Source of the DNA: Microbispora bryophytorum
GTDB taxonomy: Bacteria; Actinomycetota; Actinomycetes; Streptosporangiales; Streptosporangiaceae
Assembly (NCBI RefSeq): GCF_006874465.1
Contig: NZ_VIRL01000011.1
Location: 1 to 64,000, forward strand
DNA: 64,000 nt
Reading direction: 5' to 3'
Shown: positions 1 through 9,537 of the stretch, piece after piece
How positions within the stretch are numbered: the stretch's first letter is position 1
How the letters are laid out: the number at the start of each line of letters is the position of its first letter
Made by a program: the position numbers and the translations under genes
The notes under the pieces: generated by a model
Database searches by the model: none
The model's input: the letters and a program-made list of their open reading frames with translations, nothing else
Told to the model about the DNA's origin: nothing

Positions 1-132
1 GCCTCAGAAGCCGAACGCCGCGCCGCCCTTGACCCCTGGCTACACATGTACAACCATCACCGCGGACACACCGCGCTGAAAGGCCAGCCACCCATCAGCC
101 GCGTCACCAACCTCCCAGGGCAGTACACCTAG
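1..132 (+). mobile_element. IS481-type transposase, C-terminal remnant (cut by window start)
   Basis: The first frame reads 43 codons to a TAG at 130-132. It contains a tryptophan, then YNHHRGHTALKGQPPISRV and an N-x-x-G ending. This arrangement is the usual C-terminal tail of IS481/IS3-group DDE transposases, just after the catalytic glutamate of the rve integrase core. The beginning lies outside the window, so I cannot tell whether the element is intact. No terminal inverted repeat could be identified between here and the next gene. It marks the left edge as a place where DNA has moved. Confidence 0.7.
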
Positions 133-255
133 ACCCCGTGGCCCCCGGGCCGGCCGGGTTCGCGGCGTCGAGGGACGGGACTCGCCGGACGACTCCCCGG
201 GGTACGCGGCCGGGGAGGCCGCCCGTGCGCGCCTTCCTGCGATCAGCCGTCTTGA

Positions 256-582
256 TCAGTCGTCGTGGTGGACGCGGAACTTGACGATCCGCCCAGTCGC
301 GATCGCGACGTGGACCTCGTACTCCCTGTGGCCCTTGCGCAGCTCGACCTCCCAGGTGCGGTAGCCGTGCTCCCACTCGCGTTCGACCTCGGTCACCCGC
401 GCGCCGGGCACTCGCCTCGTCGCGATCGCGATCGCCTGGCTCCGGGTGACCGAGGCCTGGGAGACGGAAGCCGAGGCGGTCGAGGAGAGAGCGGCGGGGG
501 CGGCGGCGACGGCGGTTGCCCCTGCGGGCAGGGCGGCGAGGGTGACGGCGGCGGCGAGAGCGATCTTGATTGTCTGTCTCAT
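256..582 (-). CDS. Secreted PepSY-domain protein
   Basis: 108 residues. An N-terminal signal peptide (basic start, hydrophobic run to about residue 25, Ala-rich cleavage region) precedes a single PepSY-like domain. The domain shows the pattern of an alpha helix (SQAIAIATRRVPG) followed by strands with W-E-V-x-L and YEVHVAIATGRIVK. PepSY domains are known as small extracytoplasmic modules that bind or inhibit proteases or sense the envelope. The gene lies 80 bases downstream of the histidine kinase gene on the same strand, so it may be co-transcribed. It also has its own candidate operator at 618-632, the same motif as in front of the regulator gene. PepSY proteins beside OmpR-type two-component systems are common in actinomycetes and are probably targets or feedback sensors of the system. 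Confidence 0.75.
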   Translation of the reverse strand: MRQTIKIALAAAVTLAALPAGATAVAAAPAALSSTASASVSQASVTRSQAIAIATRRVPGARVTEVEREWEHGYRTWEVELRKGHREYEVHVAIATGRIVKFRVHHDD

Positions 583-617
583 GCCCCGAGGTTCGCAGCG
601 ATCATGCTATGGCCGCG

Positions 618-632
618 CTAAGCCGTCCCTAA
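618..632 (-). promoter_or_regulatory. Candidate response-regulator operator upstream of the PepSY gene
   Basis: On the minus strand the site reads TTAG-N7-TTAG, a direct repeat with an 11-base period. That is the spacing expected for two OmpR/PhoB-type monomers bound to one face of DNA. It sits 36-50 bases upstream of the PepSY start. The same TTAG-N7-TTAG arrangement recurs at 2728-2742 in the other promoter region of this system. Confidence 0.45.
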
Positions 633-662
633 CGCTTGGCTCGCACCTGCCGGCCGCGCACT

Positions 663-1976
663 TCAGCCGTCGAGCCGCTGCTCGTCCCGCGCGACCGGGA
701 TGCCCAGGAGCAGGCGCACCTCGGCGCCGCCGAGGTCCGATCGGCCGACAGCCAGCGAACCGCCCGAATCCTCGGCGGCACGGCGGGCGATGTCCAGCCC
801 GAGTCCGGTCGAGCCCGCGCCGCTCTCCCCGCGTCGCGGTGGATCGCCCGGGCCGAAGCCGGGCCCGGCGTCCGAGATCGTCAGGGCCACCCCGCCACCC
901 GGCCGGGAGGTCAGGCGCACGCGGAAGGACGCCCCGTCGGGGGTGTGCGCGAAGACGTTGCCGAGGAGGGCGTCGACGCAACCGGCCAGGTCCTCGGCCG
1001 GGACCGCCACCGGCAGCGGGCCGGGCACGAGGTCGAGTGCGAAGGTCCTGGACTGGTCCTCCGCCAGCACCGACCAGAACTCCGCTCTGTCGCGCACGAC
1101 CGCGACGGCGTCGCAGGAGGCCCGTTCCCGCGACCGCCGCCGCACATCGTTGATGACGGCGGTGACCGCTCGCTCCAGCGCGTCCACGCGGGCCTCCATT
1201 CTGGCCGCCTCGCCTGGATCGGTCAGCGACTCCGCTTCGAGCCGCAGGCCGGTCAGAGGGGTGCGGAGCCGATGCGAGACGTCCGCCACCGTCTCGCGCT
1301 CCTCCGCGAGCAGGTCGGAGATGCGTCCCGCGAGGTGGTTGAGGGCCAGGCCCGCCGTACGGACCTCGGGCGGGCCCTGCGGGGTCGCCCTGGCGGTCAG
1401 GTCGCCCTTCGCGAGGCGGTGGGAGACCTGGGCGAGCGCCGTGGTGGGCCGCACGACGGCGCGGGCGAGACGGTCGGCGACCAGGATGCCGAGCCCGACC
1501 AGGGCGACCCCGAGGATCAGCAGCGCGAGCCACGTCCGGTGGACGCCGCGGTCGAGGTCGCCGTCGCCGAGGAAGGCGCGGACGACGGCGGTGCCGCCCG
1601 GCGCCCCCTGGACCGCCACCAGGATCTCCCGGCCGCCCGGCGCGGCCGCGCTCAGGCTCCGGCCGCGCGCGGCGAGATCGACGGCGCGGGTGCGGGCCGC
1701 CGCGGCCCCGAGCACACGGCCGTCCGCGAGGAAGACCGTGACCGGGTGTCCGCTCGACGCGCCCGCCTGCTCCGCGGTCAGCCGCAGCGTCTCCTCGTCC
1801 ATCGCGCGGACGTCCACCGCGCCGACGGCCACCGCGACGGACTCGGCGGCCCGGCTCGCGGAGGCGACTGCCTCGCTGTGCGCCACCGACCGCACCAGCA
1901 ACGCCAGCGGCACCAGCAGCGACACCAGGACGAGCGACGTGGTCGCCGCGACGAGGACCGCGAGCCAGCGCCTCAT
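663..1976 (-). CDS. Two-component sensor histidine kinase (HAMP, HisKA type)
   Basis: 437 residues. A membrane helix at about 5-30 is followed by an extracytoplasmic domain of about 120 residues, a second helix at about 150-170, a HAMP segment and the phospho-acceptor box VADVSHRLRTPLTGLRLE. The ATPase part follows, with an N-box-like LGNVFAHTP, DAGPGFGPGD and GSTGLGL. All catalytic boxes are present. The start lies 5 bases after the regulator stop, with GGGGAG seven bases in front of the ATG, so the two genes form one operon. The signal is not known. The secreted PepSY protein downstream suggests an envelope or extracellular cue. Confidence 0.9.
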   Translation of the reverse strand: MRRWLAVLVAATTSLVLVSLLVPLALLVRSVAHSEAVASASRAAESVAVAVGAVDVRAMDEETLRLTAEQAGASSGHPVTVFLADGRVLGAAAARTRAVDLAARGRSLSAAAPGGREILVAVQGAPGGTAVVRAFLGDGDLDRGVHRTWLALLILGVALVGLGILVADRLARAVVRPTTALAQVSHRLAKGDLTARATPQGPPEVRTAGLALNHLAGRISDLLAEERETVADVSHRLRTPLTGLRLEAESLTDPGEAARMEARVDALERAVTAVINDVRRRSRERASCDAVAVVRDRAEFWSVLAEDQSRTFALDLVPGPLPVAVPAEDLAGCVDALLGNVFAHTPDGASFRVRLTSRPGGGVALTISDAGPGFGPGDPPRRGESGAGSTGLGLDIARRAAEDSGGSLAVGRSDLGGAEVRLLLGIPVARDEQRLDG

Positions 1977-1980
1977 CGGC

Positions 1981-2673
1981 TCACTCCCCGGGTGAGGACG
2001 GCGCGGTCAGGCGCACCCCCACCCCGCGGACCGTCTGGAGATAGCGCGGTCGCTGGGCGGTCTCACCGAGTTTGCGGCGCAGCCAGGAAAGGTGGACGTC
2101 GACCGTCTTGTCGGTGCCTCCGTAGGGGAGGCGCCAGACCTCGGTGAGCAGCTCGCGTTTGGTGACGACCTGCCCGGCGCGGGCCGCCAGATAGTGCAAC
2201 AGGTCGAACTCCCGCGGCGTCAGGTCCAGCGCCGCGCCGTCGAGCGTCGCCTCCCTGGTGCCCGCGTCCACCCGCAGTGTCCCCACCGACAGGGAGGTGT
2301 CCGTACGCCCGGTGCCGACCCGGCGCAGCACGGCGCGGATGCGTGCGTCGAGTTGCGCGGCGCTGTAGGGCTTGACCACGTAGTCGTCGGCGCCGGCGTC
2401 GAGCAGGCGGACCATGTCGGCCTCCCCGTCCCTGGCGGTGGGGACGATGACCGGGACGCGGCTCACCGCACGGAGCATGCGCAGCAGGTCGGCGCCGTCC
2501 ATGTCGGGCAGGCCGAGGTCGAGCACGATCAGGTCGGGGCGGTCCTCGACGGCCGACCGCAGGCCGTCGAGGGCGGTGGGGGCGGAGGAGACGGCATGGC
2601 CGCGATCACGCAGGCTCCGAGTGAGGGAGGTGCGGATGGGGGCGTCGTCTTCGATGAGCAGCACGCTTGGCAT
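1981..2673 (-). CDS. OmpR/PhoB-family response regulator
   Basis: About 230 residues from the ATG at 2673. This start places MPSVLLIEDD at the N-terminus, as in the family; the upstream in-frame ATG at 2709 would add 12 atypical residues. The receiver domain carries the acidic pair ED, the phospho-acceptor aspartate in LIVLDLGLPDMDG and the conserved lysine in VVKPYS. The C-terminal winged helix ends with VDVHLSWLRRKLG and YLQTVRGVGVRL, the recognition helix and wing of OmpR-type regulators. It is the first gene of the regulator-kinase-PepSY unit. It is probably autoregulated through the TTAG-N7-TTAG site at 2728-2742. Confidence 0.92.
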   Translation of the reverse strand: MPSVLLIEDDAPIRTSLTRSLRDRGHAVSSAPTALDGLRSAVEDRPDLIVLDLGLPDMDGADLLRMLRAVSRVPVIVPTARDGEADMVRLLDAGADDYVVKPYSAAQLDARIRAVLRRVGTGRTDTSLSVGTLRVDAGTREATLDGAALDLTPREFDLLHYLAARAGQVVTKRELLTEVWRLPYGGTDKTVDVHLSWLRRKLGETAQRPRYLQTVRGVGVRLTAPSSPGE

Positions 2674-2727
2674 TTGAGCGTTACGGTAGCCGCCCGGCGG
2701 AACCGGCATAAGTCCGTTATCCGGGCC

Positions 2728-2742
2728 TTAGCAATCCCTTAG
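2728..2742 (+). promoter_or_regulatory. Candidate operator between the divergent regulator and membrane-protein genes
   Basis: A direct repeat TTAG-N7-TTAG with an 11-base period lies in the 93-base gap between the regulator start (2673) and the divergent gene (2767). The match to the site at 618-632 in motif, spacing and context suggests that both are bound by the linked OmpR-type regulator. Confidence 0.45.
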
Positions 2743-2766
2743 CGTTCGGGGTGGAACAGTAGCGGC

Positions 2767-3246
2767 GTGCACAGCCGCCTCGTACTCGCCGTCGCCGGGT
2801 GGCTTCTGGCCGCCGCCCTCGCCATCGGTACGGGCGTCGCCGTGCTCGGCCTGCTCGGCCGGCCGCTGACGGGCCCGGCGGAGCGGCCGATGACGGCCGA
2901 GGAGATCCGCCTCGCGCTCGCCCGCGACACCCCGGTCCCGCCCTCTCCCGCTCCCGCCGACGCGGCGCCGGTGGACGTCTCCGGCGGCCAGACGCCGGGC
3001 GCCGTGCCCGCGACGGGACGCAGGCTCATCTCCACGGGGGCGGGCAGCCTGATCGCCCGGTGCGACGGCGGGCTGGTCCGGCTCCAGTCGTGGACCCCGG
3101 CGCAGGGTTTCGAGGTGGACGACGTCGACCCGGGGCCGGACGACCGCGCCCGGGTGAAGTTCGAGTCGGACGAGAGCGGTCTCGAGATCGAGGTGCGCTG
3201 CGCCGGCGGCGTGCCGGTCCCCCGGGTCAGCCGGCACGACGACTGA
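2767..3246 (+). CDS. Membrane-anchored or secreted protein of unknown function
   Basis: 159 residues with a GTG start. One N-terminal hydrophobic helix (about residues 4-30) can serve as a signal anchor. It is followed by a proline-rich linker (TPVPPSPAPADAAPV) and a small globular domain. That domain has two cysteines, in LIARCDGG and EVRCAGG, about 55 residues apart, which could form a disulfide outside the cell. Proteins of this layout occur divergently from OmpR-type two-component systems with PepSY partners in actinomycetes. The family has no function I can name. The candidate operator 24-38 bases upstream suggests control by the neighbouring regulator. Confidence 0.7.
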   Translation: MHSRLVLAVAGWLLAAALAIGTGVAVLGLLGRPLTGPAERPMTAEEIRLALARDTPVPPSPAPADAAPVDVSGGQTPGAVPATGRRLISTGAGSLIARCDGGLVRLQSWTPAQGFEVDDVDPGPDDRARVKFESDESGLEIEVRCAGGVPVPRVSRHDD

Positions 3247-3249
3247 CCC

Positions 3250-3269
3250 GGTCATGACGGGTCATGACC
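3250..3269. terminator. Palindrome between converging genes, possible bidirectional terminator
   Basis: Arms GGTCATGAC and GTCATGACC are separated by two bases. The palindrome lies in the 43-base gap between the converging stops at 3246 and 3290. There is no T-run. The position suggests transcription termination for both strands. Confidence 0.45.
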
Positions 3270-3289
3270 CGGTCGGCGGCCGATCTCGC

Positions 3290-4807
3290 TCAGCTCTCGC
3301 CGGTGAGGGCGGCGACCAGGTCGGCGGCCGTACGGCACCGGTCGAGCAGATCGCCCACATGCGCCTTGGTGCCGCGCAGTGGCTCCAGGGTCGGCACGCG
3401 CTGCAGCGACTCGCGGCCCGGGATGTCGAAGATGACCGAGTCCCAGGAGGCGGCGGCGACCGACTCGCTGTACTGCCGCAGGCAACGCCCGCGGAAGTAG
3501 GCCCGGGTGTCGGTGGGCGGCATCTCGACCGCCCGGTCGATGTCCTCGTCGGTCACCAGGCGCTGCATGCGGCCCCGGGCGACCAGCCGGTTGTACAGGC
3601 CGCGGTCGGGGCGGATGTCGGAGTACTGCAGGTCGACCAGTTGCAGCCGCGGATGCGACCACGGCAGGTTGTCGCGGGTGCGGTAGCCCTCCAGGATCTC
3701 CAGTTTGGCGACCCAGTCGAGCTCCCGGGACAACTGCATCGGGTCCTCCGCGAGCCGGGTGAGCACCGACTCCCAGCGGTTGAGCACGTCCTTGGTGAGG
3801 TCGTCCACGCCCGAGCCGAAACGGTCCTCGACGTACTTGCGCGCCTGCTCCAGGTATTCCATCTGCAACTGCACGGCGGTCATCTTCCGCCCGTTGCGCA
3901 GCGCGATCTCGTACTTGCAGGTCGGGTCGTGGGAGACCGCGCGCAGCGCCGCGACCGGCGACTCGGGGGTCAGGTCGATGGTGAGGAACCCCTCCTCGAT
4001 CATCGCCAGGACCAGTGCCGTCGTACCCAGCTTCAAATATGTCGAAATTTCCGACATATTGGCGTCGCCGATGATCACGTGCAGCCGCCGGTACTTCTCC
4101 GGGTCGGCGTGCGGCTCGTCGCGAGTGTTGATGATCGGCCGCTTGAGCGTGGTCTCCAGCCCGACCTCGACCTCGAAGAAGTCGGCCCGCTGGCTGATCT
4201 GGAAGCCCTCGCTGCGCGAGTCCTGGCCGATGCCGACCTTGCCCGCGCCACAGACGACCTGCCGTGACACGAAAAACGGCGTGAGGTGCCTGACAATGTC
4301 GGCGAACGGCGTCGCGCGGCGCATGAGGTAGTTCTCGTGACAGCCGTACGACGCGCCCTTGGCGTCGGTGTTGTTCTTGTACAGCTGGATGGGGGCGTTG
4401 CCGGGCACGGAGGAGGCCCGCACCGCGGCGTCGTACATCACCCGCTCGCCCGCCTTGTCCCAGATCACCGCGGCCCGGGGGTTGGTGCACTCCGGTGTGG
4501 AGTACTCCGGATGCGCGTGGTCGACGTAGAGGCGCGCGCCGTTGGTGAGGATCACGTTGGCGAGCCCGAGGTCCTCGTCGGTGAGCTGGCTCTGGTCGGC
4601 CACCTCACGGGCCAGGTCGAATCCTCGGGCATCGCGGAGCGGGTTCTCCTCCTCGAAGTCCCACCGAGCCCGGCGAGCCCGGGCGGCCGACGCCGCCAGG
4701 TACGCGTTGACGACCTGTGAGGAGGTCACCATCGCGTTCGCTCCCGGTTGACCGGGCACGGCGATGCCGTACTCGGTCTCGATGCCCATCACCCGCCGAA
4801 CCGTCAT
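3290..4807 (-). CDS. dop: Dop, Pup deamidase/depupylase
   Basis: About 505 residues. Dop is a glutamine-synthetase-fold enzyme that deamidates the C-terminal Gln of the ubiquitin-like Pup and also strips Pup from substrates. The N-terminal MGIETEYG carries the ATP/Mg-binding glutamate. [15 protein letters not shown] carries the aspartate (about residue 96) equivalent to the catalytic Asp of known Dop proteins. The inserted loop [20 protein letters not shown] is the Dop loop, which separates Dop from the ligase PafA. I chose the ATG at 4807, since GGCGGGG sits at ribosome-binding distance; an in-frame GTG lies two codons upstream. Unlike the usual arrangement, no pup-prcB-prcA follows; the next gene downstream converges from the other strand. 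Confidence 0.95.
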   Translation of the reverse strand: MTVRRVMGIETEYGIAVPGQPGANAMVTSSQVVNAYLAASAARARRARWDFEEENPLRDARGFDLAREVADQSQLTDEDLGLANVILTNGARLYVDHAHPEYSTPECTNPRAAVIWDKAGERVMYDAAVRASSVPGNAPIQLYKNNTDAKGASYGCHENYLMRRATPFADIVRHLTPFFVSRQVVCGAGKVGIGQDSRSEGFQISQRADFFEVEVGLETTLKRPIINTRDEPHADPEKYRRLHVIIGDANMSEISTYLKLGTTALVLAMIEEGFLTIDLTPESPVAALRAVSHDPTCKYEIALRNGRKMTAVQLQMEYLEQARKYVEDRFGSGVDDLTKDVLNRWESVLTRLAEDPMQLSRELDWVAKLEILEGYRTRDNLPWSHPRLQLVDLQYSDIRPDRGLYNRLVARGRMQRLVTDEDIDRAVEMPPTDTRAYFRGRCLRQYSESVAAASWDSVIFDIPGRESLQRVPTLEPLRGTKAHVGDLLDRCRTAADLVAALTGES

Positions 4808-4882
4808 TCGCACCCCGCCTGCTTCAGGCCGTCGTAGTCATATCCGAGCCTAGCCCTTTCTCTATGCCCTGCTACCGAACAG

Positions 4883-6181
4883 TTACGGCACAGATGCCTC
4901 GGGACTTTGCGCCGGAATGGCCGCCGTAGTCCGAGAACTACCCCCGCGACCCCGGGGACGCGACCCCCGGAAGCGCCCGAGCAGGGCCCCCAGCCTGGCG
5001 CGAAGCCAGCGCTGACCAGGCTTGTCCACCATACGGTAGATCAGGTAGCCGAGTCCGATCGAGATCCCCATCGTGATCGCGACCAGCGGCCACGGGTCGA
5101 TCACGTCCCGGTACGCGGGGATGACGACGGCCGAGACCGTCTGGTGCACGAGATAGAGGGGATACGTGAGTGCCCCGAGCGTCACGAGGCGACGCCAGCG
5201 CACCCACCTCAGCCAGCCGAGGGCGACCGCGGCCATCAGGAGGTAGACGACCGTGATCGCGACGACGACGGCCTCGGGAGGCGCCGGGTAGTGCTTGATG
5301 CCGACCAGGCGCACCCGCTCCCCCACGCGCTCCATAGCCGCGTACAGGGACATTCCGTAGCCCGCGGCCACGAGCAGCCACGGGACGAACGCCCCCGAAC
5401 GCACCCCGAAGCGGTGGATCAGGAAGAAGGCCATGCCCGCGATGAAGTACGGCGCCTGCCTCGGCATGAAGACGAAGACCAGGGTCTCGTTCTGGGTGAA
5501 CTCGGCCAGCAGCGCCAGGCCGACCCAGGCGGTCAGGAACACCAGGCAGCGCCGCAGCGTGATCCCCACGAGGGAGAACAGCGCCATGAGGACGTAGAAC
5601 CGCAGCTCCACCCAGAGGGACCAGAAGACGCCGCCGGCGTGGCCCACGCCGAAGGCCCCCTGGAACATGGTCAGGTTGAGCAGATACTCGCCGTCGCCGA
5701 GTTTGGGATCGAAGCCGGCGACCCCGCTGAAGCGGTACATGATGAAGATCATGAGCACGGCGAACCAGTACGCCGGATACAGCCGCGACACTCGGGAGAC
5801 GGCGAACTCCCCGACCGTGTGCCCCCAGACGCTCATCAGGATGACGAACCCGCTGATGAGGAAGAACAGCTCGACGCCGAGGATGCCCAGCGTGGTCAGG
5901 CGGGCGACCGGCTCGAAGAGCTTGGTGGGGTACTCGTCCCACAGCGATTTGCTGGCCGCCATGAAGTGGAAGGACATGACGGCGAAGGCGGCCACGAAGC
6001 GCAGGACGTCGAGCTCGACCAGCCGGCGGCTCCTGACGGCCGCGGCGGCGCCCCGCACGGGGGCCGCGTTCGGCGCGGCCGGGGTCGGAGCGGACTGGGT
6101 CGGCGCGGCCGGGGTCAGAGCGGACTGGGGCGGAGCGGACTGGCGCACGGGCTGTGTCACCGGATGGTTCACAGCGGTCAT
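4883..6181 (-). CDS. Acyltransferase 3 family membrane protein
   Basis: 432 residues. After a low-complexity cytoplasmic N-terminus of about 50 residues, the protein carries the start of the acyltransferase-3 fold: RRLVELDVLRFVAAFAVMSFHF, with the conserved R/D and histidine, then about ten hydrophobic helices and WSLWVELRFYV in the middle. The family transfers acetyl or other acyl groups to sugars of surface polysaccharides, antibiotics or lipids at the membrane. The N-terminus contains a repeated APTPAAPTQS/ALTPAAPTQS unit encoded by a 30-base tandem duplication at 6071-6130. The gene lies between arc and dop, which is not a usual position for it. Terminator-like hairpins at 6302-6369 separate it from arc. 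Its substrate cannot be read from the sequence. Confidence 0.88.
   Translation of the reverse strand: MTAVNHPVTQPVRQSAPPQSALTPAAPTQSAPTPAAPNAAPVRGAAAAVRSRRLVELDVLRFVAAFAVMSFHFMAASKSLWDEYPTKLFEPVARLTTLGILGVELFFLISGFVILMSVWGHTVGEFAVSRVSRLYPAYWFAVLMIFIMYRFSGVAGFDPKLGDGEYLLNLTMFQGAFGVGHAGGVFWSLWVELRFYVLMALFSLVGITLRRCLVFLTAWVGLALLAEFTQNETLVFVFMPRQAPYFIAGMAFFLIHRFGVRSGAFVPWLLVAAGYGMSLYAAMERVGERVRLVGIKHYPAPPEAVVVAITVVYLLMAAVALGWLRWVRWRRLVTLGALTYPLYLVHQTVSAVVIPAYRDVIDPWPLVAITMGISIGLGYLIYRMVDKPGQRWLRARLGALLGRFRGSRPRGRGGSSRTTAAIPAQSPEASVP
6071..6143. repeat. 30-base tandem repeat, about 2.4 copies
   Basis: Copies at 6071-6100 and 6101-6130 differ at two positions, with a partial third copy after them. 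The repeat is in frame and encodes the Pro/Ala/Gln/Ser-rich cytoplasmic tail of the acyltransferase. Confidence 0.8.
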
Positions 6182-6301
6182 CCGCGCGAGCCAAGGAAGA
6201 TCATGCCTACTTTGACGTGATCGCTCCGGGTTTCGGTTCCCTCAGATCACGATCGTCACCAAAGGTCCCTTGTGTCCCGCCCGCTGCCCCCTTCCCGCGT
6301 A

Positions 6302-6334
6302 CCGGTTTTCCGGCGGAAAGGGCCGGAAAACCGG
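6302..6334. terminator. Hairpin terminator downstream of arc (second of a tandem pair)
   Basis: Perfect 13-base arms (CCGGTTTTCCGGC and its complement at 6322-6334) enclose a seven-base loop. It directly abuts the next hairpin. On the minus strand it follows the arc stop by about 65 bases. Confidence 0.65.
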
Positions 6335-6369
6335 AGGAGCGGCGCGACCCAGGGGTCGCGCCGCTCCTC
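6334..6369. terminator. Strong hairpin terminator downstream of arc (first of a tandem pair)
   Basis: Arms 6334-6349 and 6354-6369 are perfectly complementary (16 bp) around a four-base loop, about 30 bases after the arc stop at 6400. No U-tract follows, as is usual in actinomycetes. It should isolate arc from the acyltransferase and dop downstream. Confidence 0.75.
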
Positions 6370-6399
6370 GACGGCACCGGTCCGGCCGGAGCCGGGGTG

Positions 6400-8163
6400 C
6401 TACAGGTACTGGCCGGTGTTGGCGACCGTGTCGATCGACCGCCCGGCCTCGGTGCCCTGCTTGCCCTGCACGAGGGTGCGGATGTAGACGATCCGCTCGC
6501 CCTTCTTGCCGGAGATGCGGGCCCAGTCGTCGGGGTTGGTGGTGTTGGGCAGGTCCTCGTTCTCGGAGAACTCGTCCACGCAGGCGGCCAGCAGGTGTGA
6601 GATCCGCAGACCCTTCTGCCCGGTGTCGAGGAACTCCTTGATGGCCATCTTCTTGCCCCGGTCCACGATGTTCTGGATCATGGCGCCGGAGTTGAAGTCC
6701 TTGAAGTAGAGGACTTCCTTGTCGCCGTTGGCGTAGGTCACCTCGAGGAAGCGGTTCTCCTCGCTCTCGGCGTACATCCGCTCGACGACGCGCTGGATCA
6801 TCGCGGCGATCGTGCCGTCACGGCTGTCGCCGTGCTCGGTCAGGTCCTCCGGGTGCAGCGGAAGGTCGCTGACGATGTACTTCGAGAAGATGTCCTTGGC
6901 CGCCTCGGCGTCGGGCCGCTCGATCTTGATCTTGACGTCCAGGCGGCCGGGCCGCAGGATCGCCGGGTCGATCATGTCCTCGCGGTTGGAGGCGCCGATG
7001 ACGATGACGTTCTCCAGGCCCTCGACACCGTCGATCTCCGAAAGGAGCTGGGGGACGATGGTGTTCTCGACATCGGAGGACACACCGGAGCCGCGGGTGC
7101 GGAAGATCGAGTCCATCTCGTCGAAGAACACGATCACCGGGGTGCCCTCGGACGCCTTCTCACGCGCCCGCTGGAAGACCAGGCGGATGTGCCGCTCGGT
7201 CTCACCGACGTACTTGTTGAGAAGCTCGGGACCCTTGATGTTGAGGAAGAAGCTCTTGCCGGACTGGCCCGTCTTCTCCGCGACCTGCTTGGCCAGGGAG
7301 TTGGCCACCGCCTTGGCGATGAGCGTCTTGCCGCAGCCGGGCGGGCCGTACAGCAGCACGCCCTTCGGCGGGCGGAGCTTGTGCTCGCGGAACAGGTCGG
7401 CGTGCAGGTAGGGCAGCTCGATGGCGTCCCTGATCTGCTCGATCTGCCGGCCGAGGCCGCCGATCTCCTCGTAGGAGATGTCGGGGACCTCCTCGAGGAC
7501 GAGCTCCTCCACCTCCGACTTGGGGATGCGTTCGTAGACGTAGTTGGAACGGGGTTCGAGCAGGAGGGAGTCGCCGGCCCGCAGCGGCTGGTCCAGCAGC
7601 GAGTGGGCGAGCTTGACGACCCGCTCCTCGTCCGCGTGCGAGATGACGAGCGCGCGCTCGCCGCTCTCCAGCAACTCCTTGAGCATCACGATCTCGCCGA
7701 CGTCCTCGTAGCCGAGGGCCTCGACGACGTTGAGCGCCTCGTTCAGCATGACCTCCTGGCCACGCTTGAGCGAGTCGGCGTCGACGGCCGGACTGACGTT
7801 CACACGGAGCTTGCGCCCACCCGTGAACACCTCGATCGTGCCGTCGTCCCTGGCCTCGAGGAAAACGCCGAATCCGGACGGCGGCTGCGCCAGCCGGTCG
7901 ACCTCCTCCTTGAGGGCGACGATCTGATCCCTGGCCTCCTTGAGGGTGGAGACCACACGCTCGTTCTGGCTTGTGAGGGCGGCCACCTGTGCCTGCGCCT
8001 CATGGAGACGCTCCTCGATGACCCTGGCCTGCCGGGGAGACTCGGCCAGCTTCCGGCGCAACGCGGTGATCTCCTCTTGCAGGAAGGAGACCTGTGTTGT
8101 GAGATCCGCGACCTCCCGTTCGCGCTGCGCGGCCCGAGCCTCAGCGTCGTCGCGAGCTGCCAC
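6400..8163 (-). CDS. arc: ARC/Mpa, AAA ATPase of the Pup-proteasome
   Basis: 587 residues. This ring-forming ATPase recognises pupylated proteins, unfolds them and feeds them into the 20S proteasome. A coiled coil (about 1-90) that binds Pup is followed by the OB-type interdomain (about 95-220) and one AAA module. The module has Walker A GPPGCGKT at 273-280, Walker [11 protein letters not shown] and the second region of homology ending RPGRLDVKI. The C-terminus is GQYL, the hydrophobic-Tyr-X type tail that docks on the proteasome and opens its gate. This implies that a 20S proteasome exists elsewhere in the genome. The GTG start at 8163 has a perfect AAGGAGGTGA six bases upstream. Confidence 0.97.
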   Translation of the reverse strand: MAARDDAEARAAQREREVADLTTQVSFLQEEITALRRKLAESPRQARVIEERLHEAQAQVAALTSQNERVVSTLKEARDQIVALKEEVDRLAQPPSGFGVFLEARDDGTIEVFTGGRKLRVNVSPAVDADSLKRGQEVMLNEALNVVEALGYEDVGEIVMLKELLESGERALVISHADEERVVKLAHSLLDQPLRAGDSLLLEPRSNYVYERIPKSEVEELVLEEVPDISYEEIGGLGRQIEQIRDAIELPYLHADLFREHKLRPPKGVLLYGPPGCGKTLIAKAVANSLAKQVAEKTGQSGKSFFLNIKGPELLNKYVGETERHIRLVFQRAREKASEGTPVIVFFDEMDSIFRTRGSGVSSDVENTIVPQLLSEIDGVEGLENVIVIGASNREDMIDPAILRPGRLDVKIKIERPDAEAAKDIFSKYIVSDLPLHPEDLTEHGDSRDGTIAAMIQRVVERMYAESEENRFLEVTYANGDKEVLYFKDFNSGAMIQNIVDRGKKMAIKEFLDTGQKGLRISHLLAACVDEFSENEDLPNTTNPDDWARISGKKGERIVYIRTLVQGKQGTEAGRSIDTVANTGQYL

Positions 8164-8169
8164 GCCCCG

Positions 8170-8179
8170 TCACCTCCTT
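8170..8179 (-). promoter_or_regulatory. Full-length Shine-Dalgarno site of arc
   Basis: AAGGAGGTGA, complementary to the 16S tail over ten bases, stands six bases before the GTG at 8163 and fixes this start. Confidence 0.8.
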
Positions 8180-8244
8180 CCCCGTCGAGAACGACTACTC
8201 AAGACCCTACCTATCTTGGCGCTGTACGTAACCTGGCCGGGCAG

Positions 8245-8332
8245 TGTTCGTGTAGTTACGTTGGGTGTTCGGCGTTTGATACCTTATGGACCGATTGTTC
8301 GGGTCACCATTAGGAACACACCCATATGTTCC
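8245..8332. promoter_or_regulatory. Repeated TGTTCG elements upstream of arc
   Basis: TGTTCG occurs at 8245-8250, 8266-8271 (21 bases apart, two helical turns) and 8296-8301. An inverted pair GGAACA-N8-TGTTCC lies at 8313-8332. All are in the 205-base gap between the trmI stop and the arc start. They may be regulator sites. The spacing does not fit the actinobacterial LexA box. Confidence 0.3.
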
Positions 8333-8368
8333 CGTGTCACGTGGCTTTGCCGGGTTGTGGCTGAATCG

Positions 8369-9537
<1,169 letters not shown>

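Noticed and set aside
3247..3289. Search for pup downstream of dop
   Set aside because: Only 43 bases separate dop from a convergent gene, too short for the roughly 64-codon pup, and no frame with a GGQ or GGE end is visible there.
8313..8332. LexA (SOS) box upstream of arc
   Set aside because: The GAAC and GTTC halves are ten bases apart rather than the four of the actinobacterial consensus.
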